Positions 1 through 5,584 of a DNA stretch of 11,962 nt are shown here, in pieces. The notes under the pieces were generated by a model that saw nothing but the letters and a program-made list of their open reading frames with translations, was not told the origin of the DNA and searched no databases. The position numbers and the translations under genes were made by a program. The number at the start of each line of letters is the position of its first letter. Position 1 is the stretch's first letter. This DNA comes from Comamonadaceae bacterium (GTDB lineage: Bacteria; Pseudomonadota; Gammaproteobacteria; Burkholderiales; Burkholderiaceae_C), in the NCBI GenBank assembly GCA_947372005.1, contig CANBRV010000045.1, positions 1-11,962 on the forward strand, given 5' to 3'.

Positions 1-1
1 C

Positions 2-2680
2 CACGTGTCCAGCAAATGCCATTTCAGCCACAGCGGCGAGCAAGCCACCGTCACTGCGGTCGTGGTAGGCGAGGATTTTTCCTGTGCTGCGCAGCGAGTT
101 GATTGCTTTTACAAGATTGACTAAATCTTCTGGCTGATCGACATCAGGCGCTTTGTCGCCCACGCTATTCATCGTTTGCGCCAACACAGAAGCCGCCATC
201 CGTGCTTTGCCGCGACCTAAGTCGATCAGTAGCAGCGATGTGTCTGGCTCAGTAGCATTTAATTGCGGCGTCAGCGTGCCGCGCACGTCCGCTAGCGTGG
301 CAAACGCCGTCACGATCAGCGACACAGGAGATACAACCTGAGAGCCATCCACGGCCTTAGATCGCATCGAGAGCGAATCTTTGCCCACAGGAATAGAGAT
401 GCCAAGCGCAGGACACAGCTCCATGCCCACGGCTTTGACCGTCTCGTACAGCGCTGCGTCTTCGCCTGCCTCACCGCAAGCGGCCATCCAATTGGCAGAC
501 AGCTTGACGCGAGACAGCTCCATCGGTGCGGCTAGCAAATTAGTAATCGCTTCGCCCACGGCCATACGGCCTGACGCAGGCGCGTCCAGTATTGCCAGCG
601 GCGTGCGCTCGCCCATCGCCATTGCTTCGCCCGCAAAGCCCGTGTACTCGGCCAGCGTGACGGCGCAATCGGCCACAGGCACTTGCCACGGCCCCACCAT
701 TTGATCGCGATGCGTGAGTCCACCCACGGTACGGTCGCCAATGGTGATGAGAAAGCGCTTGGACGCCACTGTTGGGTGTGACAGCACGTTGATCACAGCG
801 TCTTGTAGTTTGACGTCTGTCAGATTGAGCGGCGCAAATGTTCGCGGCTTGGATTGCACATCACGCGTCATTTTTGGTGGCTTGCCGAGGAGCACATTCA
901 TGGGCATATCGACGGCAACAGTCGTGTCATCTTTCAACGACAAATCCCGCGCTTCCGTCGTAACACCCACCACGGCAAATGGGCAGCGCTCACGCTCGCA
1001 AATCGCTTGAAACTGCGCCAATGACTCAGGCGCAATCGCCAGCACATAGCGCTCTTGGCTTTCGTTGCACCACATTTCTTTGGGTGAAAGTCCTGTTTCT
1101 TCGAGTGGGATAGCAGACAAGTCAAACTTTGCGCCACGAGCTGCGTCATTGACCAGCTCAGGAAAAGCATTCGAGAGTCCACCCGCGCCCACATCGTGAA
1201 TCGCCAAAATTGGATTCAGCGCGGCATCTTTTGATCCAAGAGCAGCACAAGCCGTAATGACTTCTTGCGCACGGCGTTCAATCTCGGGGTTGGCGCGCTG
1301 CACAGAATCAAAATCCAGCTCAGCCGAATTAGCCCCGCCTGCCATCGAGCTAGCCGCACTGCCGCCCATGCCAATGCGCATACCCGGGCCGCCCAATTGG
1401 ATGAGTAGCGAACCCGCAGGAAACAGAATCTTGTGCGTCAACTTTGCATCAATCGAGCCCAGGCCGCCCGCAATCATGATGGGCTTGTGATAGCCGTAGT
1501 GGCGCGTCTCGCCAGCAGTATCAGTCACCGTTTGCTCAAATGCGCGGAAGTAGCCCGCTAGGTTTGGGCGACCAAATTCGTTGTTGAACGCCGCGCCGCC
1601 AAGTGGGCCGTCGATCATGATTTGCATCGGAGTCGCGTTGATCGCGCTTGAATCCAGCGAACTCACGGTAAAGCCAGTCACCCCAGCCTTAGGCTTAGAA
1701 CCACGCCCAGTCGCGCCCTCATCCCGAATCTCACCGCCCGCGCCCGTGGCCGCACCCTGCCAAGGCGCAATCGCCGTGGGGTGGTTGTGAGTCTCCACTT
1801 TCATGATGACGTGGCGCTGAATCACGCCGTTAGCGTCAGGCGCACCTTCCATGATGGACGAGTTATCCGCATACGCCACCACGGTGTGCTGCGGCGACAG
1901 CGCCTCGGTGTTGCGAATCATGGCAAACAAGCTCTTGTCTTGCTCAGCGCCGTCAATAATGAACTTGGCGTTAAAAATCTTGTGGCGGCAATGCTCGGAA
2001 TTGGCCTGCGCAAACATCATGAGTTCCACATCGGTCGGGTTGCGTGCCAGTTTAGTAAAGGCATCTAGCAGATAGTCCATCTCGTCGATAGATAGCGCCA
2101 AACCCATACGGGTATTGGCTTCCAAGAGGGATGCCAGCCCTGCCCCAAGTATGTCAATACGTTCCATATCAACAGATGGCAGCACATCAAACAAGGCACT
2201 CACACTGGCACGATCAAAGAACACCGACTCTGTCATGCGGTCGTGCAAAAGTGCCGTCACTTCTTGTAACGCCTTATCAGTTAAGGGTTTGGAAGCGCTG
2301 ATGTGGAATTCGGTGACTCGCTCTACGCGTTGCAAACTGGATGCGGCGATTCCACAATTTCTAGCAATATCCGTGGCTTTAGACGACCAAGACGAAATCG
2401 TACCGCGGCGAGGTGCAACCAGTATGGCTTGCGAAATGCTCTTTCCGCTAGGGCTTATCTGGTGTGGCTTAGCAGCAGGCTCACCGTAAGTGAGCAATGC
2501 TGCGAGCTTGGACTTCGTATCAGCGTTCGACGCTTCCGACAAAAGAGCCCAATGTACAAAACCAGCGGAGACGCTTTGAATGAAGGGCCAAATAGCTTGA
2601 AGTTTGGGAAGCAGCGCGGACTGCTGCGCGGTGGTAAGTGCCAGGATCTGGGTGTCCAAGCAGAGGATGTGCGGTATCAC
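2..2680 (-). CDS. purL: Phosphoribosylformylglycinamidine synthase (FGAM synthase), N-terminal 893 codons, cut by window edge
   Basis: PurL makes FGAM from FGAR, glutamine and ATP in cytoplasmic de novo purine synthesis. One uninterrupted minus-strand frame runs from 2680 off the left edge. Family landmarks seen in the translation: ANSEHCRHKIFN around residue 230, KVETHNHPTAIAPWQGAATG around 298, AIHDVGAGGLSNAFPE around 495 and AYHDRSDGGLLAA around 874. The long proteobacterial form is about 1,300 residues, so roughly the last 400, including the glutaminase domain, lie outside. I chose GTG at 2680-2678 because AAAGGG (2694-2689) sits 8 nt upstream and no ATG occurs in frame between it and the terminator at 2762. 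The extreme N-terminus could still be mis-set by a few codons. The gene is the first one past the distal end of the integrated element (att copy 2826-2845), about 145 bp away. No convincing promoter was identified. Confidence 0.97.
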   Translation of the reverse strand, partial: MIPHILCLDTQILALTTAQQSALLPKLQAIWPFIQSVSAGFVHWALLSEASNADTKSKLAALLTYGEPAAKPHQISPSGKSISQAILVAPRRGTISSWSSKATDIARNCGIAASSLQRVERVTEFHISASKPLTDKALQEVTALLHDRMTESVFFDRASVSALFDVLPSVDMERIDILGAGLASLLEANTRMGLALSIDEMDYLLDAFTKLARNPTDVELMMFAQANSEHCRHKIFNAKFIIDGAEQDKSLFAMIRNTEALSPQHTVVAYADNSSIMEGAPDANGVIQRHVIMKVETHNHPTAIAPWQGAATGAGGEIRDEGATGRGSKPKAGVTGFTVSSLDSSAINATPMQIMIDGPLGGAAFNNEFGRPNLAGYFRAFEQTVTDTAGETRHYGYHKPIMIAGGLGSIDAKLTHKILFPAGSLLIQLGGPGMRIGMGGSAASSMAGGANSAELDFDSVQRANPEIERRAQEVITACAALGSKDAALNPILAIHDVGAGGLSNAFPELVNDAARGAKFDLSAIPLEETGLSPKEMWCNESQERYVLAIAPESLAQFQAICERERCPFAVVGVTTEARDLSLKDDTTVAVDMPMNVLLGKPPKMTRDVQSKPRTFAPLNLTDVKLQDAVINVLSHPTVASKRFLITIGDRTVGGLTHRDQMVGPWQVPVADCAVTLAEYTGFAGEAMAMGERTPLAILDAPASGRMAVGEAITNLLAAPMELSRVKLSANWMAACGEAGEDAALYETVKAVGMELCPALGISIPVGKDSLSMRSKAVDGSQVVSPVSLIVTAFATLADVRGTLTPQLNATEPDTSLLLIDLGRGKARMAASVLAQTMNSVGDKAPDVDQPEDLVNLVKAINSLRSTGKILAYHDRSDGGLLAAVAEMAFAGHV

Positions 2681-2688
2681 TAGGTTTG

Positions 2689-2694
2689 CCCTTT
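2689..2694 (-). promoter_or_regulatory. Ribosome binding site of purL
   Basis: Minus-strand AAAGGG lies 8 nt before the GTG at 2680. It decides the start, since the frame upstream has no ATG. Confidence 0.6.
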
Positions 2695-2761
2695 GTAGAG
2701 GGCTTGATTTTACGAGGTGATTGGCATCTTGATGTATACGAATAGCTCGAACAACAGATAC

Positions 2762-2798
2762 AAAAAAACCTCAAAGAAGCAACAGCTTCAATGAGGTT
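2762..2798 (-). terminator. Rho-independent terminator, probably the original tRNA-Ser terminator
   Basis: On the minus strand, AACCTCA (2798-2792) pairs with TGAGGTT (2773-2767). A two-base internal mismatch, a GAAGC/GCTTC inner stem and a TGTT loop follow. The 3' side runs into a T-tract (2768-2762). It lies just outside the distal att copy (2826-2845). Before the element inserted, it would have stood about 25 bp after the tRNA-Ser 3' end, so it is best read as that gene's terminator, now separated from it by 2.65 kb. Confidence 0.8.
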
Positions 2799-2825
2799 CT
2801 TACGAGTCGTTGGAGGCGACTAATC

Positions 2826-2845
2826 TACTGGCGGAGAAGGCGGGA
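2826..2845. repeat. Distal attachment-site copy (20-bp direct repeat of tRNA-Ser 3' end)
   Basis: TACTGGCGGAGAAGGCGGGA is identical to 5481-5500. Flanking bases differ at once on both sides (C versus A on the left, C versus T on the right), so the identity block is exactly 20 bp. It is a tRNA fragment lacking the rest of the gene, which marks the end of the element away from the integrase. Confidence 0.9.
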
Positions 2846-2866
2846 CTGTAAGTGCATTCTCCGCCA
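2829..2866. repeat. 10-bp inverted repeat built on the tRNA end, at the distal att
   Basis: TGGCGGAGAA (2829-2838) is followed after 18 bp by its exact reverse complement TTCTCCGCCA (2857-2866). The left arm is the tRNA-Ser CCA end inside the att repeat. The right arm is element DNA. A second small inverted repeat, CCAATCC-ATAT-GGGTTGG with one G-T pair (2864-2881), follows directly. These could be paired core-type integrase contacts. I did not find the same partner beside the tRNA-side att copy. Confidence 0.55.
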
Positions 2867-2909
2867 ATCCATATGGGTTGGAGGTTCAGTGCTTTTTGGT
2901 TAAAAAAAG

Positions 2910-2945
2910 TAGTGTTGCACCTAAGTGTATCAAAAGTGTTGCACC
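2910..2945. repeat. Putative integrase arm-type binding sites, distal end
   Basis: TAGTGTTGCACC (2910-2921) and AAGTGTTGCACC (2934-2945) are direct repeats 24 bp apart. A partial copy, AAGTGTATCA (2923-2932), lies between them. The same motif recurs at the integrase end (5406-5430). Placement inside both ends of the element is what arm-type sites of tyrosine integrases look like. Binding is inferred. Confidence 0.6.
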
Positions 2946-3039
2946 AAGTTTTAACGCATTCTGACTGTAAACAGCAAACAATGTGAATTCACTTGTCAAG
3001 GCTTTTTAACGAATTTATGAAATAAATAAATTCAACCAG

Positions 3040-3060
3040 AAGCCCCGAAAACAGGGGCTT
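3040..3060. repeat. Hairpin AAGCCCC-GAAAACA-GGGGCTT (copy 1 of repeat unit)
   Basis: A perfect 7-bp stem with a 7-nt loop is followed by TTCCAGCGAATTCAAC. It has a terminator-like shape, but the T-tract is only a few bases. Copy 2 lies 81 bp further on. Confidence 0.6.
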
Positions 3061-3120
3061 TCCAGCGAATTCAACGAATGAGCGAATTCAGCGAATTCAA
3101 AAAACAAACGAATTCAACGC

Positions 3121-3143
3121 AAAGCTCCGAAAATAGGGGCTTT
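3121..3143. repeat. Hairpin AAAGCTCC-GAAAATA-GGGGCTTT (copy 2 of repeat unit)
   Basis: An 8-bp stem with one G-T pair and a loop that matches copy 1 (3040-3060) except one base. It is again followed by CAGCGAATTCAAC. The base change in the left arm still leaves a pair in RNA, so the fold is kept. The repeated unit is hairpin plus GAATTC-core repeats, about 81 bp long. Confidence 0.6.
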
Positions 3144-3242
3144 CAGCGAATTCAACCAAAAAACGAATTCATTTATAAGCGAATTCAAAAATGAGCTAGA
3201 AATTAAATCTCTCCTCTGAAAACCATCGTTTTCAATGAATTC

Positions 3243-3296
3243 ATTACACATCACACACCTTTTGAGCGAAGCGATAAAAGGTGTGTGATGTGTAAT
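3243..3296. repeat. Perfect inverted repeat, 21-bp arms, 12-nt loop
   Basis: The left arm (3243-3263, beginning ATTACACATCACACACC) is the exact reverse complement of the right arm (3276-3296, ending GGTGTGTGATGTGTAAT). The loop is GAGCGAAGCGAT. A GAATTC copy abuts the left arm (3237-3242) and another lies 10 bp beyond the right arm (3307-3312). No T-tract follows on either strand, so a plain intrinsic terminator is unlikely. A cruciform or single-strand hairpin recognised by a protein, or the stem of an RNA, fits better. Confidence 0.9.
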
Positions 3297-3372
3297 ATTA
3301 ATAAATGAATTCGTCTTAACTCGTTAGAGTAAAAAACTAGGGAACTTGGTTTTCTTCCTGCCCACGCTCTAT

Positions 3373-3405
3373 CCAAATCAGCCTTTGAAAAAAGGGTTGA
3401 TTTGG
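3373..3405. repeat. 14-bp stem-loop of unknown role
   Basis: CCAAATCAGCCTTT (3373-3386) pairs with AAGGGTTGATTTGG (3392-3405) around a GAAAA loop, with two G-T wobbles when read as plus-strand RNA. Wobbles rather than mismatches hint that the plus-strand RNA fold matters. An AAGGAGG (3414-3420) follows, but no start codon comes within a usable distance of it. Confidence 0.5.
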
Positions 3406-3642
3406 CGTGATACAAGGAGGAAACTTTTAAACCCTCGCCCTGCTTTGAACTGGAAACGATCCCGCCAAAATAGCCTGTTCACGGATTCGTTCCGCTGCGA
3501 GGGAGTCAGGCTTTGACGCTCTTCCCTTTGTGCTTTGTCGCAATACCTTCTAGCACAACCCCGCCCCCTTTCGGGTTTGGTTTACAGCGGTTCCGAAACG
3601 AAACATTGACGTATAAAAACCGCTGAATCTTGTAAGAGGCTG
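3406..3642. other. Non-coding stretch of the element with scattered inverted repeats
   Basis: No convincing reading frame was found on either strand. CCCTCGC near 3432 is mirrored by GCGAGGG near 3497. CAGCGGTT (3585-3592) is mirrored exactly by AACCGCTG (3618-3625). This could be part of a structured RNA or a protein-binding region. Nothing recognisable as a known RNA family was seen. Confidence 0.35.
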
Positions 3643-3671
3643 TTGACATTCATCTTTGTTTGCTTTAACTT
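3643..3671 (+). promoter_or_regulatory. Candidate sigma-70 promoter
   Basis: TTGACA (3643-3648) is a consensus -35 box. It is separated by 17 bp from TAACTT (3666-3671), a weak -10 box. Transcription would start near 3678 and run to the terminator hairpin at 3715-3752. The -10 box matches consensus at only three of six positions, so this is tentative. Confidence 0.4.
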
Positions 3672-3677
3672 GAAACT

Positions 3678-3752
3678 ATGAATATATGGCTGCCGTACAG
3701 TCATACATCCAACGTAAATGACTCCGCTTGATTTGTCAAGCGGGGTCGTTTA
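3678..3752 (+). ncRNA. Candidate small RNA of about 75 nt (or leaderless 17-residue peptide)
   Basis: This is the predicted transcript between the promoter at 3643-3671 and the hairpin at 3715-3752. It contains an ATG at 3678, right where transcription should begin, reading MNIWLPYSHTSNVNDSA with its stop (3729-3731) in the terminator stem. No Shine-Dalgarno site precedes it. Whether it acts as RNA, as peptide, or is not expressed cannot be told from sequence. Confidence 0.28.
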
Positions 3753-3760
3753 TCTTTTGA
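3715..3760 (+). terminator. Strong stem-loop terminator
   Basis: TAAATGACTCCGCTTGA pairs over 17 positions (two G-T) with TCAAGCGGGGTCGTTTA around a TTTG loop (3732-3735). TCTTTTG follows on the plus strand. The outer A/T pairs could let it also work, less well, on the minus strand, about 130 nt past the integrase stop. Confidence 0.6.
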
Positions 3761-3824
3761 GGGTTATCTTTGAAAAATAAAAAGAACATCTGCAAGCGTC
3801 AGCGCGTCAGTGCCTCGATGTAGT

Positions 3825-3879
3825 CAACTAACGAACCCGTAGGGCTGTCCACGCCCTTGCGGGGTGGGCGGGTTAGTTG
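3825..3879. repeat. Imperfect cruciform just downstream of the integrase (attC-like shape)
   Basis: Outer arms CAACTAAC (3825-3832) and GTTAGTTG (3872-3879) pair perfectly. CCG/CGG continues inward after a four-base bulge (GAAC). An inner stem pairs CCAC-G-CCC (3849-3856) with GGGGTGG (3861-3867) around TTGC, with one extra-helical G. The end triplets AAC...GTT, the length of about 55 bp and the bulged bases recall integron attC sites, but the 7-base boxes do not fit RYYYAAC/GTTRRRY. No T-tract follows on the minus strand, so it is not a clear integrase terminator. Confidence 0.5.
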
Positions 3880-3883
3880 TCTA

Positions 3884-5416
3884 TCATTTCTTCTGCTTCG
3901 CCTTTATCGCATCGGATTTAATTCGTATTGCGGTCTCTCGTTCGAGGTTGTGCTTCAATCTTGAACGGTCGGGCTTAATGTCTTTCCAATTGATTTCATC
4001 AAACGATAGGGCTGGAATCACCATATCACGCAAAGCATCAATTGGCGCCTTGCCGCCATAGCCATCGTTAACGTGCTCTTTCTCTGTCTTTTGCCCTAAA
4101 AGCATCTCGCGCCACTCTCGACTTACTCGACCATCTTTCATTTTTTGGTTAACCGTATGGCGCAGACTGTGGAAGGTTTTAATTCGATTTTGATGTATGC
4201 CGAGGTCTTGTAGAACTGCTGTAAACCTCTGACTTGGCACATCGCCATAACCTTGCTCGTACCTGTTTAGGAATGGAAAAATAAGGGTTAAATTGCTGGC
4301 ATTTGGTAGGCCTAAAACGTCTTCCACATAGTCCATAAAGCCTAGGCTAATCAATTGAGGGTGAACGGGGATAAGCCTAGGGCTTGATGCCGTTTTTAGA
4401 TTGTTGCCAGTGGTCGCCTCTTGAATGTCAAACACGCGAACACCCCCAACTGTGCGAATATCCGCCACGCGCAGTTGAAAAATTTCATTCAGTCGCGCGC
4501 CTGACAAAAGCCCGATTAGCACACCCCAAAAATCAGCAGGATTTAAAAGCGCGTTTAGCCGCTGCGGGCTAAAAATTCGCGCCAATTCGTCGGGAGTAAA
4601 AACGTGCTTGGCGCCTGCGTCTTTACTTCGTTGCGACTTTTTAACAAGCAGTTGACCCGTCAAAACGTGGTTGCGCCCTTGCGTCATTTTGAGCACGTTC
4701 GCCAGGCTGTTGGTGTAGAGGTCAATAGTCTTTGAATTAAGCGCTCTATGACCCTTTGATGGGTCGCTAGTCGCGAGGTAAACCTTGAACTCGTGCCACT
4801 TGGTCGGCGTGATTTCGTCAATGGTGATTTTGTCGCCAGCCCACTCTAAAAATCGCTCTATGTTTGAGCGGTATTTTTTTGTAGTTCGCTCCGCAAGGTC
4901 TGAGCCCTTTAACTTAAAGTAATCCTCCATTACCTGCTTTAATTGTTTTCCCACTGGCTTGGCAGGGGTAAGGTATTGGGCTAGGGCTTCGGGGCTCATT
5001 AAGCGCCCCTCTATGCCCTCGCGATATGTGAGTTCTCGCCCTTCGGCGCGGGCTTGGGCTTTCAAGCCTGCTAACTCTTCATCTTTATCTTTTTTCCACT
5101 GCTTCGCCCACGCCACTTCGTCGGGCTTTGATAAATCAAAGTCGATGCTTTCGCCGTCTGCTGCGGTCTGTTTGAGCTGCTGTAAAAAGTCGCTAACTCT
5201 GGGTTTAGGCATTGGGATTTGAGCTTGAGCCTTTTCCAAGGCAAAGGATAAAGCCAAAATTTTAGCTTCTTTAGGGTCTTTGGTTTTAAGGCTTCGCCAC
5301 GTGTCGCGGGCTGTGCCGCTGGCTATTTGTCGTTTGGTGGCAACGATTCGCAGGTAAAAATTGCCGTTGCGGTTTTTGTATAGGTAAGGGGTCGAAGCGG
5401 GCATAAAGTGTTGCAC
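3884..5416 (-). CDS. Tyrosine recombinase (phage/island-type integrase)
   Basis: This enzyme catalyses site-specific integration of the element into tRNA-Ser. It has 510 residues. The N-terminal part (about 8-60, PYLYKNRNGNFYLRI...) resembles the DUF6538-type region of island integrases. A SAM-like core-binding domain follows at about 157-250, then the catalytic domain at about 270-465. Visible catalytic residues are Arg308 (SGARLNE), Lys341, His416 and Arg419 (FHSLRHT) and the nucleophile Tyr453 (NDGYGG). The fifth position, usually His or Trp, appears to be Gln442 (LLGQKTEKEH). The C-terminus is basic (AKQKK). The listed start is GTG at 5416. ATG at 5404 (MPASTPYLYK) is as likely, because neither has a well-spaced ribosome site. 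The GTG lies inside a putative arm-type repeat, so bound integrase could repress its own gene. No clear own promoter or intervening terminator separates it from tRNA-Ser. Confidence 0.93.
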   Translation of the reverse strand: MQHFMPASTPYLYKNRNGNFYLRIVATKRQIASGTARDTWRSLKTKDPKEAKILALSFALEKAQAQIPMPKPRVSDFLQQLKQTAADGESIDFDLSKPDEVAWAKQWKKDKDEELAGLKAQARAEGRELTYREGIEGRLMSPEALAQYLTPAKPVGKQLKQVMEDYFKLKGSDLAERTTKKYRSNIERFLEWAGDKITIDEITPTKWHEFKVYLATSDPSKGHRALNSKTIDLYTNSLANVLKMTQGRNHVLTGQLLVKKSQRSKDAGAKHVFTPDELARIFSPQRLNALLNPADFWGVLIGLLSGARLNEIFQLRVADIRTVGGVRVFDIQEATTGNNLKTASSPRLIPVHPQLISLGFMDYVEDVLGLPNASNLTLIFPFLNRYEQGYGDVPSQRFTAVLQDLGIHQNRIKTFHSLRHTVNQKMKDGRVSREWREMLLGQKTEKEHVNDGYGGKAPIDALRDMVIPALSFDEINWKDIKPDRSRLKHNLERETAIRIKSDAIKAKQKK

Positions 5417-5430
5417 TTATGTGTAGCACC
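5406..5430. repeat. Putative integrase arm-type sites, integrase end, over the start codon
   Basis: AAGTGTTGCACT (5406-5417) and ATGTGTAGCACC (5419-5430) match the pair at 2910-2945. They cover the GTG start and the region just upstream, giving a natural means of autorepression. Confidence 0.6.
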
Positions 5431-5480
5431 TTACCCCCGATTCTTTCCTTATTTATATATATAAATCAAAGACTTATAAA

Positions 5481-5500
5481 TACTGGCGGAGAAGGCGGGA
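5481..5500. repeat. tRNA-side attachment-site copy (20-bp direct repeat)
   Basis: Identical to 2826-2845. Most of it is the 3' end of tRNA-Ser: CCA, discriminator base, acceptor strand and the start of the T-arm. The element lies on the low-coordinate side. Confidence 0.9.
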
Positions 5501-5573
5501 TTCGAACCCGCGGAGGGTATAACCCCTCGCACGCTTTCCAGGCGTGTGACTTAAACCGCTCATCCACCTCTCC
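5484..5573 (-). tRNA. tRNA-Ser (anticodon GGA)
   Basis: A 90-nt class II tRNA with encoded CCA. Acceptor GGAGAGG pairs with CTTCTCC (one G-U), with discriminator G. The anticodon stem CACGC/GCGTG closes the loop CTGGAAA with anticodon GGA at 5539-5537, reading UCC and UCU. A long variable arm follows (GAGGGGTTATACCCTC) and the T-loop is TTCGAAT. It is intact although it is the element's integration site. It starts 31 bp after the stop codon of the upstream binding-protein gene, on the same strand. Its probable original terminator is now at 2762-2798. Confidence 0.97.
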
Positions 5574-5584
5574 AGCATGCGCTA

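Larger units (their letters stand above)
2985..3312. repeat. Array of ten GAATTC-core repeats (consensus RCGAATTCAA)
   Basis: Exact GAATTC occurs at 2985, 3067, 3084, 3093, 3110, 3148, 3165, 3181, 3237 and 3307. Degenerate copies sit near 3011 (GAATTT) and 3028 (AAATTC). Most copies are preceded by AGC or AAC and followed by A. Chance would give less than one copy in this length. I found only three other copies in the rest of the window, all within genes (near 2306, 6144 and 8815). Start-to-start steps include 17-9-17 and 17-16 bp, so the array is patterned. The symmetric core suggests a dimeric DNA-binding protein or an iteron-like cis region. No protein partner other than the integrase is encoded here. 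Confidence 0.85.
2826..5500 (-). mobile_element. Minimal tRNA-Ser integrative element, 2,655 bp, integrase only
   Basis: The element is bounded by identical 20-bp direct repeats (2826-2845 and 5481-5500) that contain the 3' end of tRNA-Ser(GGA). The tRNA at the integrase side is intact, as is normal when an element supplies the lost 3' end on integration. The integrase starts about 70 bp from the tRNA, the usual arrangement for tRNA-targeting islands. No cargo gene, excisionase, relaxase, replication or phage structural gene was found in the other ~1 kb (2846-3883). That stretch instead holds repeats and hairpins listed separately. It may be a self-contained minimal island, a satellite mobilised in trans, or the deleted remnant of a larger island. 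The clean ends, the full-length integrase and the ordered repeats argue against random decay. Confidence 0.88.

Noticed and set aside
2..2680. Possible purL pseudogene, since no complete long frame closes inside the window
   Set aside because: The minus-strand frame is continuous from the GTG at 2680 to the edge, with all expected motifs; it is only cut by the window.
2520..2774. Minus-strand 84-codon frame beginning MRFFCICCSSYSYTS
   Set aside because: It overlaps the purL start in another frame and begins inside the terminator; it has no ribosome site or family resemblance.
3106..3200. Minus-strand short frame with repeated NSL/EF residues through the GAATTC array
   Set aside because: The repeated residues come from the DNA repeats themselves; it starts with TTG, has no well-placed ribosome site and ends after about 25 codons.
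3243..3296. Intrinsic terminator or CRP-type operator
   Set aside because: There is no T-tract on either side, and the TGTGA/TCACA halves face the wrong way for a CRP site.
2985..3312. CRISPR array
   Set aside because: The repeat core is only 6-10 bp, spacing is irregular and short, and no cas genes are present.
3300..3880. Retron or group II intron RNA
   Set aside because: No reverse transcriptase is encoded nearby and no domain V-like or msr/msd-like structure was recognised.
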